From contig CAJGDE010000121.1 in NCBI GenBank assembly GCA_904502135.1, positions 1 to 5,312 on the forward strand: DNA of 5,312 bases. The letters run 5' to 3'. The stretch comes from Kiritimatiellia bacterium (lineage in GTDB: Bacteria > Verrucomicrobiota > Kiritimatiellia > RFP12 > UBA1067). Shown one piece after another: positions 1-5,312 of the stretch (positions within the stretch are counted from its first letter, which is position 1; each line of letters starts with the position of its first letter). A model generated the notes under the pieces. It was given only the letters and a program-made list of their open reading frames with translations. It searched no databases and was not told the origin of the DNA. A program made the translations under genes and the position numbers.

Positions 1-23
1 CAGATTATAGGGTTATTTGCTTT

Positions 24-103
24 AAGGCAGAGTTAATGCAACCCCTATGGATAAGGCAGATTCAATGCAACCAGGCAGAATGACAAAGTAAATGCGACTC
101 CCC
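24..103. repeat. Three short direct repeat units, period about 28 nt
   Basis: Two 20-nt units at 24-43 and 53-72 share AAGGCAGA, three variable bases, then AATGCAACC, and match at 18 of 20 positions. A third, looser copy starts at 73 (AGGCAGA), has eight extra bases, and continues with AATGCGACTCCCC at 91-103, inside the left arm of the neighbouring hairpin. The AATGC cores sit at 35, 64 and 91, which gives spacings of 29 and 27 nt. Spaced short repeats next to an inverted repeat are typical of transposase-binding sites at some insertion-sequence ends, but no transposase gene is visible. They could also be operator-like sites or the edge of a dispersed intergenic repeat. The repeat structure is seen directly; its role is not known. 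Confidence 0.6.
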
Positions 104-132
104 GCTTCGCGGGCAGTCGCATTTACTTTGTC
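82..132. repeat. Perfect 18-bp inverted repeat forming a long hairpin
   Basis: Bases 82-99 are the exact reverse complement of 115-132. Inside them, after a C-C mismatch (100/114), bases 101-105 (CCCGC) pair with 109-113 (GCGGG) around the loop TTC. The result is about 23 paired positions in 51 nt. It lies upstream of the efp promoter, so it should not be in the efp transcript. It could terminate transcription from a gene to the left, in either direction, although no clean T-tract follows on the + strand. It could equally be a palindromic mobile repeat, because the left arm is also the third unit of the adjacent direct repeats. The pairing is certain; the function is not. Confidence 0.8.
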
Positions 133-164
133 TTGTCACCGATGGAAAATTTGGGAATTTGGGA

Positions 165-194
165 ATGACATATTTGTGGCGAATATGATATAAT
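165..194 (+). promoter_or_regulatory. Sigma70-type promoter for efp and the operon
   Basis: The -35 box is ATGACA at 165-170 (five of six consensus bases). An 18-nt spacer leads to a perfect TATAAT at 189-194, preceded by TG at 186-187, so the -10 is of the extended type. Transcription should begin near 201-203, leaving an A-rich leader of about 65 nt before the efp start. The octamer AATTTGGG occurs twice in tandem at 148-163, directly upstream of the -35, and could be a regulator or UP-like contact, but that is a guess. No other equally good promoter was noticed between here and the recombinase gene. Confidence 0.75.
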
Positions 195-268
195 CTATGC
201 TCAGAAACTGAAACGAAAATTTTTCATAACCACAAAACGAACAAACATAAACAAGAAAAGAGGAAAAT

Positions 269-844
269 ATGGGCGAAGTAATTGGCGCTGGCGAACTTCA
301 TAAGGGAGTGAAACTTCTTATTGACGGTGAGCCTTGGGAAATAACAGAATTCGATTTTTCTAAACCCGGCAAGGGGCAGGCCATCTACAACTGCACGATG
401 CGCAATATGATGACCGGCAGCGGTATGACCAAGAGCTATCGCTCCGGCGATAAGTTTGAAAAGCCGGATCTTCTTCAGCAGACGATCACGTATTCGTATG
501 ATGACGGAACGGCCTTTGTCTTTACCGACGACAATTATGAAGAAATTCGCGTCAGCTACGATGTGATGGGTGATAAGAAGTACTTCCTTATGGATGAGAT
601 GGAAGTCAAGGCTCTTTTCTTCAACGAAAAAGTCATCGGTATCGATTTGCCTCAGCTCGTTGAGCGCAAGGTAATCAAGGTCGAGCCCGGTGTAAAGGGC
701 AATACGGCTTCCGGTAAGGTAACGAAGCCCGCCACCGTTGAAGGCGGCTATGAGCTTGCGGTTCCGCTTTTCATCAATGAAGGTGATGTCATTAGAATCA
801 ACACAGAGTCAGGCGAATATAACGATCGCACGGCGACGAAATGA
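269..844 (+). CDS. efp: Translation elongation factor P (EF-P)
   Basis: EF-P binds between the ribosomal P and E sites in the cytoplasm and promotes peptide-bond formation when ribosomes stall on consecutive prolines. The 191-residue protein matches the usual length (188 in E. coli) and contains the N-terminal KOW-like domain followed by two OB-type domains. The loop tip reads KPGKGQA, with Lys35 at the position of E. coli Lys34. This implies a lysine-modified EF-P (EpmA/EpmB-like beta-lysylation or similar) rather than the arginine-rhamnosylated type; no modification gene is in the window. The C-terminal family signature is present, with VKGNTAS, KPATVEGG, VPLFINEGD and a terminal SGEY segment. 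The start ATG is preceded by AAGAGGA at 258-264, a good ribosome-binding site with spacing of about 5 nt. It is the first gene after the strong promoter. Confidence 0.97.
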   Translation: MGEVIGAGELHKGVKLLIDGEPWEITEFDFSKPGKGQAIYNCTMRNMMTGSGMTKSYRSGDKFEKPDLLQQTITYSYDDGTAFVFTDDNYEEIRVSYDVMGDKKYFLMDEMEVKALFFNEKVIGIDLPQLVERKVIKVEPGVKGNTASGKVTKPATVEGGYELAVPLFINEGDVIRINTESGEYNDRTATK

Positions 845-857
845 TTTTTCTCGCCGC

Positions 858-1592
858 GTGAACCGGTTTCTCGCCGTGTTTGCAGCCCTGTCGCTCGCAT
901 GTGTTGCGGCGGCGGGGCAGTTTATGCTCAAGTCGAGGCGCGAGCGCACTTCTCCGGCCGTGGCGGAAGGTGCGTTTGCCGCTCTTGGCGCTTTTCGTTC
1001 AATGGCTGCCGAGGTTATTTGGTTCAGGGCAGATCGCCTGCAGGACGAGGGGCGCTATGTCGAGCTTCAGCAGTTGGCTTCGCTTTTAACTTTCATGGAG
1101 CCGCACACGAGCGAGGTTTGGTCTTTCGCCGCGTGGAATTTGGCTTACAATGTCTCCATTATGATGCCGACGCACGAGGACAGGTGGCGTTGGGTGTATG
1201 CAGGGCTTAAACTGCTGCGAGACGAAGGACTTCGGATAAATCCGAAAGATGCCGTGATTTACAGGGAATTGGCGTGGATGTTTCAGTTGAAAATAGGCGC
1301 GAATCTTGATTTGGCGGCCGACACTTACAGACAAAAATGGAAAGAGATCGTTGAAGATGTCGACAAGCGCAACGCTTGGGGCGAAATCGCCATGGATCGC
1401 GAAAAGATGGCGCAAATAGAAAAACTTACAGGGTTTTCCGATTGGAGAGAAAGTACTTTAAGTGCGATTTATTGGGCTAGCGAGGGTCTTAAATTCGCCG
1501 AAGAAGAATCGGACAGACGGTTTCTTGAAAATATAATCCGCCAATCACTTGCAATGTATAAAAAGCGTATGGATTCTAAGACTTTACGCTGA
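858..1592 (+). CDS. Unnamed membrane-anchored helical (TPR-like) protein
   Basis: This 244-residue protein has no function I can name. From GTG 858 it begins with one hydrophobic segment (about residues 4-24), followed by a basic stretch KSRRER, so it is probably an inner-membrane-anchored protein. LSLAC near residue 15 is not a proper lipobox. The rest is helical and rich in Trp, with TPR-like packing: WFRADRLQDEGRY (55-67), a conserved-looking EVWSFAAWNLAYN (86-98), EDRWRWVYAGLKLLRDEGL (107-125) and NPKDAVIYRELAWMFQ (128-143). I recall similar proteins annotated as hypothetical or TPR proteins in Verrucomicrobia, Planctomycetes and related groups. The start is uncertain: the frame stays open back to ATG 738 inside efp, and ATG 786 is the closest alternative. 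GTG 858 is preferred because it avoids a long overlap with efp and gives a normal hydrophobic N-terminus, but it has no Shine-Dalgarno and may rely on coupling to the efp stop 13 nt upstream. Confidence 0.8.
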   Translation: MNRFLAVFAALSLACVAAAGQFMLKSRRERTSPAVAEGAFAALGAFRSMAAEVIWFRADRLQDEGRYVELQQLASLLTFMEPHTSEVWSFAAWNLAYNVSIMMPTHEDRWRWVYAGLKLLRDEGLRINPKDAVIYRELAWMFQLKIGANLDLAADTYRQKWKEIVEDVDKRNAWGEIAMDREKMAQIEKLTGFSDWRESTLSAIYWASEGLKFAEEESDRRFLENIIRQSLAMYKKRMDSKTLR

Positions 1593-1599
1593 AGGGGAG
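1592..1599 (+). promoter_or_regulatory. Ribosome-binding site that fixes the topA start
   Basis: AAGGGGAG begins on the last base of the preceding gene's stop codon and ends 3 nt before ATG 1603, with its GGAG core well placed. It decides for ATG 1603 over the in-frame ATG at 1549, which lies inside the previous gene and would add 18 residues before the conserved SKKLLIVESPAKAKT start of TopA. Confidence 0.85.
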
Positions 1600-1602
1600 A
1601 AT

Positions 1603-4149
1603 ATGTCAAAAAAACTTCTTATAGTCGAATCGCCAGCAAAGGCCAAAACGATAGCTAAGTATCTCGGCAGTGATTTTCTCGTCAAGTCAAGCGTCGGGCA
1701 TATACGCGATCTTCCTAAGGATGATAAGGCCATACAGATAATCGACAATGGCGACGGGAAGTGGGAATTTGTTCCTACTTACGAGGTTTCGGCCGATAAG
1801 ACGAAAGTCGTCAGTGAATTGAAGACGGCTGTGAAGGCCTCGGACGCCGTTTATTTAGCGAGCGACCCTGACCGCGAAGGGGAGGCCATCGCGTGGCACC
1901 TGAAAGAGGTTCTTTCTCCTGTCGCCGGAGAAAAGCCTTTTATGCGCGTAACGTATAATGAAATAACGAAAAGCGCCGTCACAAAAGCCGTTTCCGAGCC
2001 GCGTGACATCGATATGCCGCGCGTAGATGCGCAGCAGGCGCGCCGAATATTGGATAGACTCGTGGGGTATAAAGTTTCTCAGCTTCTCTGGAGAAATGTA
2101 AACTGCCCTAATCCGAAGACTTTGAGCGCAGGGCGTGTCCAGTCTGTCGCGCTTAGGCTTCTTGTTGAGCGTCAGAGAGAGATCGACGCTTTTATTCCTG
2201 AGACTTATTTTTTGATGGGAGTAGAGGCTAAGAAGGCCGCGGACGATTTCACCTTTATAGCGAAGCTTTCGCGCATTGACGGCGAAAAGCCGGAAATCAA
2301 AACGAAGGAGTATGCCAACAACATCCTTCTTGATATTGCCGGGGCGGGTCTTGAGGTGGCGGATCTTAAGGCTCAGCCCAAGATGCGCAATCCTCCTGCG
2401 CCGTTCACGACTTCGACGTTGCAGCAGGCTTCGTCGAGTTTTCTCGGAATTTCGCCCGGCAAGACGATGAAGATCGCCCAGGCCCTTTACGAGCGCGGCC
2501 TTATCACGTATATGCGATCCGACTCCGTGAATGTTTCAGATCAAGCCCGTGCGGCGGCTAAGGATTTTATTGTCCATACGATAGGCCCTGAGTTTTATCC
2601 TGAAAAGCCGAATTACTATAAATCCAAGTCATCTGCGCAGGAAGCTCACGAAGCCATTCGCCCGACTGACATCAAACTTACGCCGGAGCTCTCGAAGCTC
2701 GAGTCGCAGGAGCTTAAGCTTTATGATCTTATCTGGAGACGTTTTCTCGCCTCTCAGATGGCTGCCGCGAGAACGACGGTCAAGACGATCGTTATAGCGG
2801 CAGTAAAGCCCGGCATAGCCCACGAATATCTTTTTACCGCTAGCGCGACCGATATCGATTTCGAAGGCTTCATGAAGGTGATGAAGTCATTCGGCAAGAA
2901 AAAGCAGGCTGAGAATGAAGAAGACTCTGACGAGGTCGCCAGATTGCCCAAGGTCGAGAAGGGCGACAGCCTTGAGGCCGTTAGATATTTAGCTGATGAA
3001 AAACAAACAAAAGGACCGTCCCATTATTCGGAAGCGAGTCTCATTAAGGCTCTGGAAGAGAACGGGGTGGGCAGACCTTCCACTTATGCGCAGACGATTG
3101 AAACGTTGAAAGCGCGCGAATACGCCAAGAGCGAAAAGAAAAAACTTATTCCTCTTGAACGCGGTATTTTAGTCTGCGATTGGCTCGTCAAGAAGATGGA
3201 TAATCTTTTTAACGTCGGCTATACGGCGCAGATGGAGTCGCAGCTCGACAGAGTCGAGGAGAATGGTGAGCCGATGAATGAAATGCTCTCGGCGTTCTAT
3301 TCGAATTTCCTCTCGGTAATATCAGGCGCGGCTGAGCCAGCCCCGGATCGCGCGAAGTTCGACGCTGTTTTTGAGCTACTTGATAACGTTAAAGAATGGA
3401 AGCCTGCGAAAACGGTAGGCAAGCGGATTTATGATGACAAGGCCTTTGTCGAGAGCGTAAAGCAGCAGGCTCTTGAGGGTAAGCGGCCTCTGAGCGCAAG
3501 ACAGCTTGAATTTCTCGTGAGAATGACCATGATGTATTGCGATCAGATTCCAAATGCGGAGAAGGCTCTGAAGGCGGCTGGAATAGGCGTGGGCGCAAGC
3601 GCCGTTCAGCGTGCCGATCCGGAGCTTGTCGATTTCTGCTTCGTTACGATGGACAAAATAGGCGGGATGACGAAAAACCCGTTCCTCAAGAGCCTTCGTG
3701 AACAGGTCGAGCGCGGAAAGGGTCTGTCGATGAAGCAGTTTCAGATACTGGCCAAAGCGGTCGGCGAGAATGCCGGCGCATTGGAAGACTGCGATGCGGT
3801 GCGCGAAAAATTGACGCCTTTCGTGCCCGGCGGCTTCGGAGATGCGGATGTTGATCCCGCGATCAGTGAAATACTGAAAATGCTCTCTCAGGTTAAAGAA
3901 TGGCGCCCCAGCGCCAAGCGCGGGAAAAAGGTCTACGATGATGAGGCTTTTGTCAAATCTTTGGCCGATCAGTTTCAGCGCAGAAGAACTCTTTCGGCGC
4001 GTCAGGTCATTGCGCTTAAGCGCGTCGCTGTAGCCTACAAAGATAAAATTCCCGGCTTCGACGACCGTGCGGAAGCGCTTGGCCTTAAAGATATGCCCTC
4101 TTCGAGCGATAAGACGGCTAGAGTAATCGGCGCAGATGTTGGCGAATGA
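1603..4149 (+). CDS. topA: DNA topoisomerase I (type IA), variant C-terminus
   Basis: This cytoplasmic enzyme relaxes negative supercoils by cutting one strand through a 5'-phosphotyrosine link and passing the other strand. The protein has 848 residues. The TOPRIM domain starts with LLIVESPAKAKT, with catalytic Glu9, and contains the metal-binding DPDREGE (Asp88, Asp90, Glu92). The active-site segment GLITYMRSDS places the nucleophile at Tyr303 and the assisting arginine at Arg305; the usual Thr of MRTDS is Ser306. HEAIRPTD (349-356) and GVGRPSTYA (488-496) are further type IA signatures, and the core ends near residue 580. E. coli TopA continues with CXXC zinc ribbons from about residue 600. 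Here there are none; residues 586-828 are three related helical repeats instead. It sits 10 nt after the preceding gene, and its end overlaps the next start, which indicates co-transcription and coupling. Identity of the core is secure; the role of the tail is inferred. Confidence 0.97.
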   Translation: MSKKLLIVESPAKAKTIAKYLGSDFLVKSSVGHIRDLPKDDKAIQIIDNGDGKWEFVPTYEVSADKTKVVSELKTAVKASDAVYLASDPDREGEAIAWHLKEVLSPVAGEKPFMRVTYNEITKSAVTKAVSEPRDIDMPRVDAQQARRILDRLVGYKVSQLLWRNVNCPNPKTLSAGRVQSVALRLLVERQREIDAFIPETYFLMGVEAKKAADDFTFIAKLSRIDGEKPEIKTKEYANNILLDIAGAGLEVADLKAQPKMRNPPAPFTTSTLQQASSSFLGISPGKTMKIAQALYERGLITYMRSDSVNVSDQARAAAKDFIVHTIGPEFYPEKPNYYKSKSSAQEAHEAIRPTDIKLTPELSKLESQELKLYDLIWRRFLASQMAAARTTVKTIVIAAVKPGIAHEYLFTASATDIDFEGFMKVMKSFGKKKQAENEEDSDEVARLPKVEKGDSLEAVRYLADEKQTKGPSHYSEASLIKALEENGVGRPSTYAQTIETLKAREYAKSEKKKLIPLERGILVCDWLVKKMDNLFNVGYTAQMESQLDRVEENGEPMNEMLSAFYSNFLSVISGAAEPAPDRAKFDAVFELLDNVKEWKPAKTVGKRIYDDKAFVESVKQQALEGKRPLSARQLEFLVRMTMMYCDQIPNAEKALKAAGIGVGASAVQRADPELVDFCFVTMDKIGGMTKNPFLKSLREQVERGKGLSMKQFQILAKAVGENAGALEDCDAVREKLTPFVPGGFGDADVDPAISEILKMLSQVKEWRPSAKRGKKVYDDEAFVKSLADQFQRRRTLSARQVIALKRVAVAYKDKIPGFDDRAEALGLKDMPSSSDKTARVIGADVGE
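3358..4086 (+). other. Three tandem helical repeats replacing the TopA zinc ribbons
   Basis: TopA residues 586-828 hold three copies of an approximately 80-residue unit. Copies 1 and 3 are close: VKEWKPAKTVGKRIYDDKAF (597-615) against VKEWRPSAKRGKKVYDDEAF (765-783), each followed by a helix with a V-S core and then LSARQ (630-634 and 797-801). Copy 2 is divergent but keeps the same layout, with NPFLKSLREQ (692-701), GLSMKQ (707-712) and a following helix. The shared plan is F-x-x-S, a charged helix with Gln, G/R-x-LS-x-x-Q, then a helix. The three cysteines in this part are isolated and cannot form a zinc ribbon. By analogy with mycobacterial TopA, whose zinc-free C-terminal repeats bind single-stranded DNA, these repeats probably hold the passing strand. 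That role is inference. Confidence 0.8.
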
Positions 4150-5065
4150 TCCGATGATCAAGCGGTTTGAGAGAACTCTTCTCTCGGAGCGCAACGTATC
4201 TCATCATACAGCTTCAGCCTATGTTTCAGACATAGAGCATTTGGCCGTCTTTAAGTGGGGAGATGAGCTTCCCGTACCTTGCCAGTGGTCGGAGATTACC
4301 GATTCCGATGCCCGCAATTATCTTATCCGGTTGTCTAAAGAAGGCGCCAAGGCTTCTACTCTCAGACGCAAGCTGGCTTCGTCGAGAACATTCTTTAAAT
4401 TTCTTCAGGCTGAAGAGGTGATAGTCGATAATCCTTTTTTGCTGCTTCGCGGCCCGAGAATGAAAAAGCTTCTGCCGGAAGTCCTTTCCGTTACGGAAAT
4501 CAATAACTTTCTTTCGCGTCCGCAAATAGATTACAATGAAGGGACGTTGTCAGAAATGGAGTATTTGCGCGACACGGCCGTTTTCGAGTCGCTCTATTCT
4601 ACGGGTTGTCGCATAAGCGAGCTGATAACGGTTACCTGGGGGGAGATCGATTTTTCTAAAGGCACTTTGATTGTTACCGGAAAGGGTTCGAAGGATAGAC
4701 TCGTTATCCTCGGCTCGCGTGCCGTAAAGGCGCTTGAGCTTCTTCGTGCGGCGCAAGAGAAGCTCGACTTGAATCTCTCAGCGCCGAAGGCCAAAATCTT
4801 CATTACGCAGCGAGGCGCTCAAGTGTCGGCAAGATTTGTCGAAAGACGCATGAAGCGTTATCTGGCGGAAGCGGGGCTTAACGTAAATCTTTCACCTCAT
4901 AAACTCAGACACTCGTTTGCCACACATCTTCTTGATGCCGGCGCGGATCTTCGCAGCGTGCAGGAAATGCTTGGGCACTCGACTCTTTCGACGACTCAGA
5001 TATATACCCATGTGTCGGTAGAGCGGCTTAAAGATGAGTACATGACGTCTCATCCGAGGGCGTAA
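4136..5065 (+). CDS. xerC: Tyrosine site-specific recombinase, XerC-type
   Basis: XerC and XerD together resolve chromosome dimers at dif during division. The 309-residue protein has the N-terminal SAM-like core-binding domain (about 1-100: SERNVSHHTASAY, then TLRRKLASSRTFFKFL) and a full catalytic domain. The active site is complete: Arg159 (GCRISEL), Lys183 (GKGSKDR), His255 and Arg258 (PHKLRHSFATHLL), His281 (LGHSTLS) and nucleophile Tyr290 (TTQIYTH). The spacing matches E. coli XerD with an offset of 11. It ends in HPRA, as Xer proteins do. HKLRHSFATH and the position next to topA favour XerC over XerD, but the paralogue assignment is not certain. The start is ATG 4136, overlapping topA by 14 nt; ATG 4154 is an in-frame alternative that begins MIKRFERTL, and neither has a clear ribosome-binding site, so translational coupling is likely. 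The housekeeping context argues against a phage integrase. Confidence 0.92.
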   Translation: MLANDPMIKRFERTLLSERNVSHHTASAYVSDIEHLAVFKWGDELPVPCQWSEITDSDARNYLIRLSKEGAKASTLRRKLASSRTFFKFLQAEEVIVDNPFLLLRGPRMKKLLPEVLSVTEINNFLSRPQIDYNEGTLSEMEYLRDTAVFESLYSTGCRISELITVTWGEIDFSKGTLIVTGKGSKDRLVILGSRAVKALELLRAAQEKLDLNLSAPKAKIFITQRGAQVSARFVERRMKRYLAEAGLNVNLSPHKLRHSFATHLLDAGADLRSVQEMLGHSTLSTTQIYTHVSVERLKDEYMTSHPRA

Positions 5066-5076
5066 TGACACTGACG

Positions 5077-5107
5077 CCGCTTTCAATTTAAGTAAGCGGT
5101 TAGCCGC
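5077..5107 (+). terminator. Weak candidate terminator after the recombinase gene
   Basis: CCGCTT at 5077-5082 can pair with AAGCGG at 5094-5099 around an 11-nt loop, and GCGG (5096-5099) can alternatively pair with CCGC (5104-5107) around TTAG. The two hairpins are mutually exclusive. No T-tract follows directly; the nearest T-rich stretch is at 5129-5148. The position 12 nt after the last stop codon fits an operon end, but the structure is too weak for a confident call. Confidence 0.25.
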
Positions 5108-5206
5108 CTGTGCGACTGCTGTAGAGTGTTGTCTTTTACTTCCTTTCCGTCTTGCTTGCGTTCCTGCCTTGTCAACGTGCGGCGTTTTTTCGCCCAACGG
5201 TACTCG
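5108..5206. other. Intergenic DNA without a supported gene
   Basis: This stretch between the recombinase and the nested inverted repeat holds a T- and C-rich run on the + strand (about 5129-5170). It also contains GGCG, six T, CGCC at 5181-5194, a 4-bp stem with an all-T loop that is too small to act as a terminator. A minus-strand reading frame crosses it but is not convincing. No tRNA, CRISPR or dif-like sequence was recognised. Confidence 0.5.
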
Positions 5207-5305
5207 CCTTTTGATATGGGCGATTTGCGCGTCCTTGCTCCCGCTCGACGTACACAAGTACGTCTTCGGGTCGCAGTCCTGCGCAAATCGCCTCATCTGA
5301 AAAGG
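5207..5305. repeat. Long nested inverted repeat near the window end
   Basis: GGCGATTTGCGC at 5219-5230 is the exact reverse complement of 5281-5292. The match continues outward with differences to CCTTTT (5207-5212) against AAAAGG (5300-5305), giving arms of about 24-25 nt. The centre is also palindromic: TGC 5236-5238 with GCA 5273-5275, CCCG 5240-5243 with CGGG 5267-5270, and GACGTAC 5247-5253 with GTACGTC 5258-5264 around the loop ACAA. The whole 99-nt segment can fold into one long rod on either strand. ACGG at 5197-5200 and CCGT at 5308-5311 hint that pairing continues outward. It could be a dispersed palindromic repeat, a structured RNA or a bidirectional terminator. There is no clear coding signal here. 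Confidence 0.75.
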
Positions 5306-5312
5306 TTCCGTC

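Noticed and set aside
24..103. CRISPR array
   Set aside because: The units are only 20 nt, there are three with unequal spacing, the gaps between the first two are about 9 nt, and the third copy is interrupted. There are no spacer-sized intervals and no cas genes.
3376..4194. Minus-strand frame of 272 residues opposite topA
   Set aside because: It lies opposite the well-supported repeat region of TopA, whose three-copy protein conservation shows which strand is coding. The long open frame is a by-product of codon choice.
4136..5065. Phage or genomic-island integrase
   Set aside because: The length, the Xer-specific HKLRHSFATH and terminal HPRA, the overlap with topA and the absence of att repeats or cargo fit a housekeeping XerC-type enzyme.
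5181..5194. Rho-independent terminator at GGCG-T6-CGCC
   Set aside because: The T-run is the loop of a 4-bp stem rather than following a stem, so it lacks the terminator layout on either strand.
4892..5296. Minus-strand frame of 134 residues across the 3' end of the recombinase and the intergenic region
   Set aside because: More than 170 nt are antisense to the catalytic end of a clear Xer recombinase, and the remainder is a palindromic repeat. The translation is basic and of low recognisability, and a second minus-strand frame is open over the same DNA. It is kept in mind only because the window ends there.
5066..5312. dif recombination site beside xerC
   Set aside because: No 28-bp sequence with two 11-bp half-sites of dif type was seen. 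The palindromes here are GC-rich and their central spacings do not fit the 6-bp dif centre. dif is normally near the terminus, not necessarily next to xerC.

Overview
The window is one co-directional four-gene cluster on the + strand, with structured non-coding DNA on both sides. The order is efp (elongation factor P), an unnamed membrane-anchored helical protein, topA (DNA topoisomerase I) and a xerC-type tyrosine recombinase. Spacing is tight: efp stops 13 nt before the preferred start of the second gene, topA begins 10 nt after the second gene, and the recombinase start overlaps the topA stop. No convincing terminator lies between the genes. One near-consensus sigma70-type promoter upstream of efp (ATGACA, 18 nt, TGATATAAT) could drive all four as an operon.

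Nothing identifies the organism directly. The genes look chromosomal and housekeeping, from a Gram-negative-style bacterium of moderate GC. The second gene resembles, from memory, a protein family I associate with Verrucomicrobia, Lentisphaerae, Planctomycetes and some deltaproteobacteria or Elusimicrobia. I therefore lean weakly to the PVC group. The topA-xerC neighbourhood is also seen in Gram-positives and does not decide the question.

Region by region: 1-140 holds no gene but has short direct repeats about 28 nt apart that run into a perfect 18-bp inverted repeat capped by a GC-rich hairpin. This could be a mobile-element end, a dispersed palindromic repeat, or the terminator of an upstream gene. 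141-268 holds the promoter and an A-rich leader of about 65 nt. 269-844 is efp. 858-1592 is the unnamed protein. 1603-4149 is topA, whose catalytic core is complete but whose usual C-terminal zinc ribbons are replaced by three copies of an approximately 80-residue helical repeat. 4136-5065 is the recombinase with all six catalytic residues. 5066-5312 has no supported gene; its last 100 nt form a long nested inverted repeat that reaches almost to the window edge.

Functionally, topA relaxes negative supercoils and XerC-type enzymes resolve chromosome dimers, so the 3' half of the cluster concerns chromosome topology and segregation. EF-P relieves ribosome stalling at polyproline and is probably linked only by shared transcription. 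I do not see a clearly new multi-gene system. The points most worth following are the atypical TopA C-terminus and the two flanking palindromic elements.
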